This document shows, piece after piece, positions 1-6,459 of a DNA stretch of 48,755 bases (its first letter is position 1; each line of letters starts with the position of its first letter). A program made the translations under genes and the position numbers. Under the pieces are notes generated by a model. It was not told the DNA's origin. It made no database searches and was given only the letters and a program-made list of their open reading frames with translations. Origin of the DNA: DATAFF01 sp036257595 (GTDB lineage Bacteria > Pseudomonadota > Alphaproteobacteria > Rhizobiales > Aestuariivirgaceae); contig DATAFF010000119.1 in assembly GCA_036257595.1 (NCBI GenBank), forward strand, positions 1 through 48,755, read 5' to 3'.

Positions 1-2
1 CC

Positions 3-260
3 CTGCGCCAACAACTTGAGCATCAGCAGCGAGTTGGACCCGGACTCACCTTGTACGGCCTCCGGCATACCGTGGCTGTCATCTTACGCGAGGCGGGAGC
101 GGACGAGAGAACGATCGCCGATGCGCTTGGCCAGAAGACGATTGAGATGGCGCGCCATTATGCGCGAGGTGCCGACCTCAGGGAGAAGATGCAGGGAGTT
201 GTCGCAAACTTCGATAGGGAGGTGAACAGACGGTGGACGAAGGTTGTCAAACCTTCCTAG
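3..260 (+). CDS. Tyrosine recombinase (phage-type integrase), C-terminal fragment
   Basis: The reading frame is open from the window edge, so the N-terminal part lies outside. What remains is the end of the catalytic domain: a YGLRHT motif, in which Y replaces the first histidine of the usual HxLRHT box and the box II arginine is kept; then LGQKTIEMARHY, which carries Q where LGH is usual and ends in the expected nucleophilic tyrosine. A basic tail follows. Tyrosine recombinases integrate and excise mobile elements. The gene stops 70 bp from the 3' end of a tRNA-Met gene, the typical place for an integrative element to attach. Whether the full gene upstream is intact cannot be seen. I am fairly sure of the family and unsure of activity. 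Confidence 0.72.
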   Translation: MRQQLEHQQRVGPGLTLYGLRHTVAVILREAGADERTIADALGQKTIEMARHYARGADLREKMQGVVANFDREVNRRWTKVVKPS

Positions 261-275
261 CGAAATTGTCAAACC
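244..275. repeat. Short direct repeat behind the recombinase gene
   Basis: TTGTCAAACC occurs at 244-253 and again at 266-275, a 22-bp period, spanning the stop codon of the recombinase. Such arm-type repeats can bind recombinase or excisionase near an attachment site, but two 10-bp copies could also be chance. Confidence 0.3.
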
Positions 276-330
276 CAGATAGGCTTAAATCGATGAAAGG
301 TAGAAAGATGCGGAATATGATGATGATAGC

Positions 331-407
331 TGGTAGCGGAGGAGGGACTCGAACCCCCGACACGCGGATTATGATTCCGCTGCTCTAACCAGCTGAGCTA
401 CTCCGCC
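331..407 (-). tRNA. tRNA-Met (anticodon CAT)
   Basis: Read on the minus strand this is a 77-nt cloverleaf. The acceptor arm is GGCGGAG paired with CTCCGCT (one G-U pair at the end). The D arm contains AGCTCAGCTGGTTAGAGC. The anticodon stem is GCGGA/TCCGC with loop ATCATAA, giving anticodon CAT. The T arm contains GGGGGTTCGAGTCCC, and CCA is encoded. A CAT anticodon fits elongator tRNA-Met, initiator tRNA or tRNA-Ile2 (lysidine-modified). The G1-U72 pair and overall sequence look most like the elongator species of alphaproteobacteria; tRNA-Ile2 is not fully excluded. Its 3' end faces the recombinase fragment. Confidence 0.93.
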
Positions 408-433
408 CCGCAACGATGGCGACAGGCCGGCGC

Positions 434-463
434 GATATAGGCGGCAGGACCACAGCAAGTCAA
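434..463 (-). promoter_or_regulatory. Candidate promoter of the tRNA-Met gene
   Basis: On the minus strand a -35-like TTGACT (463-458) is separated by 18 bp from a -10-like TATATC (439-434), about 26 bp before the mature tRNA start. The -35 element overlaps the stop codon of the preceding methyltransferase gene. Spacing and hexamers fit a housekeeping sigma promoter. Confidence 0.5.
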
Positions 464-1119
464 GCATCGGACCGCCTGAGAAAGCCCGGAGAGATCACCG
501 GTCGGGCCACCTTGCCATAGACCCAGATGAAGGCAGGCGGGGCATTGCGGGCCACGAAGTCGACCCGACGGCCCTCGACCCGCGCCGCAGCCGCGAGCCG
601 CGGCAAGAGCGGCGGCCCGGCGAGATAGGTGAATTGGACCATCCTCCCGCCGATCTCGAGAACATCGCCCATGGCTCTCGCCAGACGCATCCTGAGCGGC
701 GGCGGCATGCTCCGCAAGGGCAGACCCGAGAGGATTCTGGGCACCTGGCTGATCCCGTTGGCGGCCAGCAGCTGCGGCAGGTCCTTGGCATCGCCGGCGA
801 TCACCTCGGCATTGCGGAATCGCTGCCGGAGATGGCCGACGAAGACCGGGTCCTGTTCCACCAGCACGACCCGGACATCGCCATCGCAGGCTTCCACCAG
901 ATGCTCGGTGAATGCCCCCGTTCCTGGGCCGACTTCGAGGCACGTTTGTCCCGGCTCCAGATCGAGTGCCTTGATCATCGCCCGGGCGAGCACCGGGCTG
1001 CTCGGCGCAACCGCGCCCACCTTCATCGGATCCTTGAGCCAGCGCCGGGCAAACAGCAGCATCGCCGCTGCTTCGTCGAGACATTCACCCAGGGCTCCGG
1101 CGGGCCGGCCTTGTCTCAC
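460..1119 (-). CDS. Phospholipid N-methyltransferase-like SAM methyltransferase
   Basis: This 219-residue protein starts with a helix ending in WLKDPMKVGAVAPSSP, a signature of the COG3963 phospholipid N-methyltransferases, which are related to rRNA adenine dimethylases. The SAM-binding motif LEVGPGTGAFTEHL lies at about residues 61-74 and an acidic LVEQD follows about 25 residues later. Members of this group methylate phosphatidylethanolamine at the membrane surface on the way to phosphatidylcholine. The GTG start is supported by AAGGAG 8 nt upstream, which overlaps the stop of the preceding methyltransferase gene, so the two are translated from one transcript. The exact lipid substrate is not shown by the sequence. 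Confidence 0.75.
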   Translation of the reverse strand: MRQGRPAGALGECLDEAAAMLLFARRWLKDPMKVGAVAPSSPVLARAMIKALDLEPGQTCLEVGPGTGAFTEHLVEACDGDVRVVLVEQDPVFVGHLRQRFRNAEVIAGDAKDLPQLLAANGISQVPRILSGLPLRSMPPPLRMRLARAMGDVLEIGGRMVQFTYLAGPPLLPRLAAAARVEGRRVDFVARNAPPAFIWVYGKVARPVISPGFLRRSDA

Positions 1120-1132
1120 CTCAGGATCTCCT

Positions 1133-1768
1133 TCAGCGCTTCTTCGCGAACCGCAGAAGCTGCATGATGCCGAACGGGCTGAGCGACTGAGTCTCCACGA
1201 GCTCCAGACGGTCGCACACCATGATGGCGGCTCGGGGGAACTCCGGCCGCCAGCCGATCAGCGATGCGGCCGGCGCGCTCACCTTCTCGATGAAGCCGAT
1301 GACGCCCTGGCCGTCGCTGAAATGATTGAGCACCAGCACCTCGCCGCCCGGCCGGCAGACGCGCTCGCATTCGCGCATGACCGCCGCAGGGTCGGGCACA
1401 GCCGTCAGCACATACATGGCCACCACCACATCGAAACTGTCGTTTTCGAGGGTCATGTTGGCGGCGTCCATTTCAAGCAGCGCCTCGACATTGTCGAGAC
1501 CGTGCCGCTCCACCCGCTCGCGCGCCTTGGCCAGCATCTCAGGCGACAGATCGATACCGGTGACCCTGAGATGGGGGCGATATTGCGGCAGCGATATGCC
1601 AGTGCCGACGCCGACCTCCAACACGCTGCCCTCGCGCCGGTTGATCACATCGATGGCTTGCCGGCGGCCTGGGGCCAGCAATTCGCCGAACACCAGGTCA
1701 TAGACCGGCTCCCAGCGCGCATAGGCCTTGCGAACGGTCCCCTCATCGATCGAGGCAAGCTTTGTCAT
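1133..1768 (-). CDS. pmtA: Phosphatidylethanolamine N-methyltransferase (PmtA, Rhodobacter type)
   Basis: A 211-residue class I SAM methyltransferase. Motif I is VLEVGVGTGISL (about residues 49-60), followed by the acidic end of strand 2 (GIDLS) and the post-motif VVVAMYVLTAVPDP. The length, the YARWEPVYDLVFG start and the long insertion before the C-terminal strand fit the Rhodobacter/Bradyrhizobium-type PmtA, which converts phosphatidylethanolamine stepwise to phosphatidylcholine. Its ATG overlaps the mnmA stop (ATGA), with GAGAAGG upstream, and a second, unrelated-type methyltransferase follows 13 bp downstream. A UbiE-like small-molecule methyltransferase is the alternative reading but fits the N-terminus less well. 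Confidence 0.75.
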   Translation of the reverse strand: MTKLASIDEGTVRKAYARWEPVYDLVFGELLAPGRRQAIDVINRREGSVLEVGVGTGISLPQYRPHLRVTGIDLSPEMLAKARERVERHGLDNVEALLEMDAANMTLENDSFDVVVAMYVLTAVPDPAAVMRECERVCRPGGEVLVLNHFSDGQGVIGFIEKVSAPAASLIGWRPEFPRAAIMVCDRLELVETQSLSPFGIMQLLRFAKKR

Positions 1769-2946
1769 TGCACCTTCTCAAGCTCCGGTTCGGGCAGCTC
1801 ATCGGCCGCATCGGCTGCGGTCGAGGCAATCCGGCCGCCGCCATAAACTTCCGCAGCCGGGCCCGGCCGCTCATAAAGCACGCAAGCCTGTCCGGGGGCT
1901 ACTGCATCTTCGCCGCCCTCGATCTCGACCCGCCATGCAGCGCCGTCATGGACGACCTGCGCGGGTGCCGGCGGGCGGGTGGAGCGTACCTTCACATAGG
2001 CCATGAACCCGGATGAATCGGTCAAAAGATGGTCCGGCCCGAGCCAGTTCACATCCTTGAGCCAGATCTGATGCCGTCGCAGGGCCGCACGCGGACCGAC
2101 CACCACCCGGCGCCGGCGGGCATCGAGGCTGACCACGAAGAGCGGCTCGGCGCCGGCAAGCTTGAGCCCGCGCCGCTGGCCGACAGTGAAATTGGCAACC
2201 CCGTCATGTCGTCCGATCACCCGGCCGGCGAGATCGACGATGTCGCCCGAGGCCTCCATCTCCGGCCGCAGCTTCGCGAGGACGTCGCGATAGCGCCCGT
2301 TCGGAACGAAGCAGATGTCCTGGCTGTCGGGCTTGTCGGCGACGGCGAGCCCGAATGACTGGGCGAGCCGCCGGATCTCCGGCTTGGTCATGCCGCCAAG
2401 CGGGAACCGGAGCCCCGCAAGCTGCTGGCGTGTCGTCCCGTACAGGAAATAAGTCTGGTCGCGCAGCATGTCGCAAGGGGTAAGGAGACGAGCGCGGTTC
2501 CTGTTCCCTGCCGGCTCGACCGTCGCATAATGGCCGGTGACCAGGGCTGCGGCGGAAAGCGCCCGGGCGCGGCCGAAGAGGTCGGCGAACTTGACTGTGC
2601 GATTGCAGGTCACGCATGGGATCGGGGTCTCACCGGCAAGATAGCTGTCCGCGAAGTCGGCGATCACCGTCTCGCGGAAGCGATTCTCGAAATCGAGCAC
2701 ATAATGCGCAATCCCGAGGCGGGCGGCCGACCGGCGCGCATCGTGAATATCCTGCCCGGCACAACAGGCGCCCTTGCGCCCAGCAGCCCGGCCGGCATCA
2801 TAGAGCTGGAGCGTGATCCCCACGACATCGTAGCCGGCCCCCTTGAGGAGCGCCGCCGCCACTGTCGAATCGACCCCGCCCGACATGGCGACGACGACCC
2901 GCGTCGCGGCGGGATCGCCCGGCAGCGCCATGGCGCTGCGGACCAT
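1765..2946 (-). CDS. mnmA: tRNA-specific 2-thiouridylase MnmA
   Basis: MnmA puts sulphur on U34 of tRNA-Lys, -Glu and -Gln in the cytoplasm, using ATP and a persulphide relay. The sequence shows the PP-loop ATPase motif AMSGGVDSTVAAAL near the N-terminus, the catalytic cysteines in IPCVTCN and DSQDICFV, the GHYA motif, the HDGVANFTVGQRRGL central stretch and the C-terminal beta-barrel ending in YERPGPAAEVYGGG. I place the start at the ATG at 2946 because GAGGAAGG lies about 10 nt upstream; an in-frame GTG at 2982 would add 12 residues. It is the first gene of an operon with two phospholipid methyltransferases; no functional tie is evident. Confidence 0.95.
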   Translation of the reverse strand: MVRSAMALPGDPAATRVVVAMSGGVDSTVAAALLKGAGYDVVGITLQLYDAGRAAGRKGACCAGQDIHDARRSAARLGIAHYVLDFENRFRETVIADFADSYLAGETPIPCVTCNRTVKFADLFGRARALSAAALVTGHYATVEPAGNRNRARLLTPCDMLRDQTYFLYGTTRQQLAGLRFPLGGMTKPEIRRLAQSFGLAVADKPDSQDICFVPNGRYRDVLAKLRPEMEASGDIVDLAGRVIGRHDGVANFTVGQRRGLKLAGAEPLFVVSLDARRRRVVVGPRAALRRHQIWLKDVNWLGPDHLLTDSSGFMAYVKVRSTRPPAPAQVVHDGAAWRVEIEGGEDAVAPGQACVLYERPGPAAEVYGGGRIASTAADAADELPEPELEKVQ

Positions 2947-3196
2947 CGCCGACTGACCTTCCTCAAGCCTGATCATCAGCACCCTTATCGCCGCAGTTTC
3001 CGCAACGGCTATATGGCCTCGCTACCCTGCCGCGCAAGGAAAAAGCCCGGGGTCCCCTTGTAGCTGTCCGCCATGCCCCAGTTCGCACCGCGACGTTTGC
3101 CATTCGTTTGGAACTACTTAGACCTTTCTTAAGCCGCTCGTCCTACAGTGGTCCCTGTTGATCGGTGAGTACGTCGAGTTGACGGTGAATTCGAGC

Positions 3197-3472
3197 ATGA
3201 GTGGTCAGTTGCGTTCGCGTATCAACTATGTCATCGGGCCCGATGGCACCCCTCTCACGGTGGCCGACCTCCCGGCGCCGGGCACCCGCCGCTGGGTGAT
3301 CCGCCGCAAGGCCGAGGTCGTTGCTGCCGTGCGCGGCGGACTTTTGTCCCTCGAGGAGGCTTGCAGCCGCTACACGCTGACCGTCGAGGAGTTCCTTTCC
3401 TGGCAGCGTTCGATTGACCGCCATGGCCTTCCCGGCCTCCGAACCACCCGCATTCAGCAATATCGCGAATAG
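3197..3472 (+). CDS. sciP: DUF1153 family protein, SciP-like CtrA inhibitor
   Basis: A 91-residue basic protein with the DUF1153 core: YVIGPDGTPLTVADLP at the start, then RRKAEVVAAVRGGLLSLEEA and YTLTVEEFLSWQ, a helix-turn-helix-like region. DUF1153 includes SciP of Caulobacter, a small DNA-binding protein that blocks CtrA-driven transcription in G1. The ATG at 3197 begins just before the conserved region; an upstream in-frame TTG at 3158 would add 13 unconserved residues. It is divergent from mnmA, and the roughly 250 bp between them must hold both promoters. Alphaproteobacteria often carry more than one DUF1153 paralogue, so orthology to SciP is likely but not proven. Confidence 0.72.
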   Translation: MSGQLRSRINYVIGPDGTPLTVADLPAPGTRRWVIRRKAEVVAAVRGGLLSLEEACSRYTLTVEEFLSWQRSIDRHGLPGLRTTRIQQYRE

Positions 3473-3507
3473 CCGGAACCGCGGCATCCGCAGCTTTGTT
3501 GCTGCCG

Positions 3508-5262
3508 ATGCTGTTTTACGGCGACCGTTGGCAAGAGCGAGATCCGCGGCAGGTCGTCGATGATCTCGACGAGCGCCTTGCCGCCGCGCTGGCCATGCCC
3601 CCCGGCCTGCCTCGCCACTCGGCGCTGGTCGCCGGTTTGATCGCTTGGGGCGAGCTGCTCCAGGGTGTCGCCGATGCGGCAGCCGAGGCCTCAGGCCATG
3701 ACCGGCCGAGCCCCGAGGAGACCGTCCTGACGGCACGGCTCATCGCCATTGCCGATACGGTCCGCCAGTCCTTCGACAGCTTGCAGTGGCGGAGCAGGGA
3801 AGCGCTGCCGCCATTGCTGCGGCCACCACTTCCCGAACGCATCCTGCTGCGAAAGCCCGAGGGCTATCTGCATTACGCCGTCTACCCCGAGACCTATCGC
3901 GTCGCAGCGCGCCAAATGATCGGTCCGGTAGCGGGTGTGATCGCGATCCGCAGCATCGGAACGAGCCTCGCTGCCATGATCGCCGCGACAGCGGGGGTCG
4001 GTCAGATGGCAAGCCTCAGGCCCCGTGGCGATCCCTATGACCGACACATTGTCGCCGACGACGGCCTGGCGCGCGTGATGCGCGACAAGGGGGGCGCCAT
4101 CGCCGTGGCCGACGAGGGGCCGGGCCTGTCCGGCAGCTCTTTCCTGGCAGTGGCCGACTGGCTGGAGCAGCACGGCGTTGCGAGCCGGCGACTTCATTTA
4201 TTTCCCAGCCATCGCGGCGCGCCGGGGCCGCAGGCAGGCGAGGCCGTCGCACGGCGCTGGCACGGCTTCACCCGTCACGTGACGACTTTCGACGACGTCT
4301 TCCTGGACACGGATCAAGTCGCGCATCGGCTGACGACATGGCTCCGCGATGCCATCGGTCCGCTGGAGGTCCCGCTCGAGGATCTTTCGGCCGGCGCCTG
4401 GCGCGGGACGGTCCACGGTCCTGAGCAGCATTGGCCGCCAGCCGTGCCGGCCATGGAGAAGCGCAAATACCGGACCATCGCCGCCGGCCGGCAGGTTCTC
4501 GTCAAATTCGCCGGCCTCGGCCCGATTGGCGAGCGCAAATTCGCCGCGGCGCGAGCGCTGTCGGCTGCCGGGTTCATCGCCGAGCCGCTGGCGCTCGTTC
4601 ATGGCTTCATTGTCGAGCGCTGGCTTCCCGCGGCACCCGCAAGGGCGCTCGCCGCGCTGCCGCGTCACCGGCTGGTTGCCCGTCTGGCCGATTATCTCGG
4701 CTTCCGCGCGATCGCATTCCCGGCGGCCAACGACGAAGGGGCGCCGCTCCGGGATCTCGTGCAAATGGCGATGCTCAACACTGCCGAGCGGCTGGGGCAG
4801 GACCTCTCCGATCTCCTGGCACGGCAGCTGTCAAGTCTTCCGGCGCATGAGCCGGGCCTTGAGCGCTGTGCCACCGACAATCGCCTGCAGGCCTTCGAAT
4901 GGGTGGTCCAGCCGGACGGAAGACTCATGAAGACGGACGCCCTCGACCATGCGTTCGGCCATGACCTCGTCGGATGCCAGGACATCGCCTGGGACCTCGC
5001 CGGCGCTGCCGTTGAATTCGATCTCGACACCGAGGAGCGTGAAACGCTCGCGCGTCGAGTCGAGGGAATGTCCGGGCGCAGGGTTGCCCGGCAGCTCATC
5101 CGGTTGCTGGAGCCCTGCTACCTCGCCTTGGAGCTTGGCCGGATCCATTTCGGCCTTGCCATCACGGCCGATCCTGGCGACCGAAAGCGGTTGCAGGCCG
5201 TCGATCGAATGTACGCGCTTAAATTGCAGTCCTGGGTCAGCAGTGAAGCCGATCACGGATAA
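3508..5262 (+). CDS. Unrecognised fusion: phosphoribosyltransferase-like plus aminoglycoside-kinase-like protein
   Basis: I cannot name this 584-residue protein, but two domains can be seen. Around residues 130-290 a phosphoribosyltransferase-like fold is suggested by VIAIRSIGTSLAAMIAA and by AIAVADEGPGLSGSSF, which resembles a PRPP-binding loop with acidic residues before a G/S-rich turn. From about 315 on, VLVKFAG followed by a conserved-looking E/R-rich helix, VHGFIVERWLP (a hinge-like stretch), MKTDALDH and DIAWDLAGAAVEF resemble the N-lobe, hinge and metal-binding part of choline/aminoglycoside phosphotransferases; a clear HGDxxxxN loop is missing. There are no signal peptide or membrane helices. 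The ATG at 3508 is preferred to a TTG at 3496. It follows the SciP-like gene by 35 bp. A nucleotide- or sugar-modifying enzyme is possible; the substrate is unknown. Confidence 0.55.
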   Translation: MLFYGDRWQERDPRQVVDDLDERLAAALAMPPGLPRHSALVAGLIAWGELLQGVADAAAEASGHDRPSPEETVLTARLIAIADTVRQSFDSLQWRSREALPPLLRPPLPERILLRKPEGYLHYAVYPETYRVAARQMIGPVAGVIAIRSIGTSLAAMIAATAGVGQMASLRPRGDPYDRHIVADDGLARVMRDKGGAIAVADEGPGLSGSSFLAVADWLEQHGVASRRLHLFPSHRGAPGPQAGEAVARRWHGFTRHVTTFDDVFLDTDQVAHRLTTWLRDAIGPLEVPLEDLSAGAWRGTVHGPEQHWPPAVPAMEKRKYRTIAAGRQVLVKFAGLGPIGERKFAAARALSAAGFIAEPLALVHGFIVERWLPAAPARALAALPRHRLVARLADYLGFRAIAFPAANDEGAPLRDLVQMAMLNTAERLGQDLSDLLARQLSSLPAHEPGLERCATDNRLQAFEWVVQPDGRLMKTDALDHAFGHDLVGCQDIAWDLAGAAVEFDLDTEERETLARRVEGMSGRRVARQLIRLLEPCYLALELGRIHFGLAITADPGDRKRLQAVDRMYALKLQSWVSSEADHG

Positions 5263-5287
5263 CTGATAATATTTGACTTTTATCAGT
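5262..5287. promoter_or_regulatory. AT-rich inverted repeat, candidate operator of the RND operon
   Basis: ACTGATAA (5262-5269) and TTATCAGT (5280-5287) form a perfect 8-bp inverted repeat with a 10-bp centre, beginning at the stop codon of the upstream gene and lying 56 bp before the adaptor start. AT-rich arms without a T-run suit a TetR-type operator better than a terminator. The TetR gene at 9672 is the obvious candidate regulator. Confidence 0.4.
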
Positions 5288-5343
5288 CATCATGATTAAC
5301 CATTTTGCGTGGGCGATTGGGGCTGTTACCGGGAGTGCCAGAC

Positions 5344-6447
5344 ATGCTGGGCCGTCTCCGCGATATCACTTTCTCACCCGGATTGATTTCAGTTGTCTTG
5401 CTGCCGCTGCTCGCCGCCTGCGGCGAGTCGACCGGCGCGCCGGCCGTTGTGCATCCGCCCAAGCCGGTCCTGGTTGCGCCGATCAAATTCGCTGACGGAC
5501 AGGACGTCCGGACATTCACCGCACAGATCAAGCCGCGAATCGAAGGCAGCCATGGCTTCCGCGTGGCGGGCAGGGTGGTGCGCCGCTTTGTCGATGTCGG
5601 TTCGACCGTCAAGGCCGGTGATCCGCTGGCCGTGCTCGACGATGCCGATTTTCGCCTTCAGCTCGACCAGGCCGAGGCGGAGGAGCGCGCCGCCCGCAAC
5701 GTCCTTTCCCATGAAGAGGCCGAGCAGGCGCGCCTCGCCACCTTGCGCGACAAGGGCTTCACCGCCGCCGCCGCCTTTGATCGGCAAAAGGCCACTGCCG
5801 ATGAGGCGAGGAGCCGCCTGATGCGGGCCGAGCGGGCGGTCGGTCTTGCCCGCAATGCGCTGCGCTATGCCACCCTCATTGCCCAGGATGATGGTGTCGT
5901 CACCGCCGTCCGGGTCGAGCCCGGCCAGGTCGTCGATGTCGGTGCGCCGGCTTTCGTCATCGCCAAGGCTGGCGAGGTCGAGGCCGAGATCGCGGTGCCC
6001 GAGGCGCTGGTCGAGCGCGCCCGGACCGGCGTCGCCACCGTGTCGCTCTGGTCCGCCGGCGGTAAGACCTATGCCGCCCACCTGCGCGAGCTGGCGCCGT
6101 TGGCCGACCCCATGACCCGGACTTTCGCGGCGCGTTACACCATCGCGGCACCCGACGAATCCGTTCGCCTGGGCCTCTCCGCCACCCTCGCCCTCTCTGC
6201 CGCGCGTCAGCCCCTCGCTGCGGTGCCATTGTCGGCAGTGCTCGATCAGGGGACCGGCCCCGCCGTCTGGAAAGTCGACCGGGCTGGCGGCACCCTGGCC
6301 CTTCAACCGGTCGTCATCGCCAAGTTCGAAGGGCAGACCGCGCTCCTCAGCGGCGGCGTCGCCGATGGCGATCTGGTCGTGACGATCGGTGTCCACAAGC
6401 TCGACCCCGGCCTCAAGGTCAGGCCGATCGAGCAGCTTCCCCGCTGA
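5344..6447 (+). CDS. RND efflux periplasmic adaptor lipoprotein (HlyD/MFP family)
   Basis: Membrane-fusion subunit of a tripartite efflux pump that bridges the inner-membrane RND pump and an outer-membrane channel. The ATG at 5344 gives a lipoprotein signal: a hydrophobic run VVLLPLLAAC with the lipobox cysteine followed by GES. The mature part shows the barrel/lipoyl half-motif GFRVAGRVVRRFVDVGSTVKAGDPLAVLDD, a coiled-coil hairpin (QLDQAEAEERAARN through SRLMRAERAV), and the second lipoyl half DDGVVTAVRVEPGQVVDVGAP. It is 367 residues long, normal for the family. The pump gene follows after 12 bp. No outer-membrane TolC-type gene is present, so it must be supplied from elsewhere. The exported compound cannot be told. 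Confidence 0.9.
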   Translation: MLGRLRDITFSPGLISVVLLPLLAACGESTGAPAVVHPPKPVLVAPIKFADGQDVRTFTAQIKPRIEGSHGFRVAGRVVRRFVDVGSTVKAGDPLAVLDDADFRLQLDQAEAEERAARNVLSHEEAEQARLATLRDKGFTAAAAFDRQKATADEARSRLMRAERAVGLARNALRYATLIAQDDGVVTAVRVEPGQVVDVGAPAFVIAKAGEVEAEIAVPEALVERARTGVATVSLWSAGGKTYAAHLRELAPLADPMTRTFAARYTIAAPDESVRLGLSATLALSAARQPLAAVPLSAVLDQGTGPAVWKVDRAGGTLALQPVVIAKFEGQTALLSGGVADGDLVVTIGVHKLDPGLKVRPIEQLPR

Positions 6448-6459
6448 GGAGGCCCTGTC

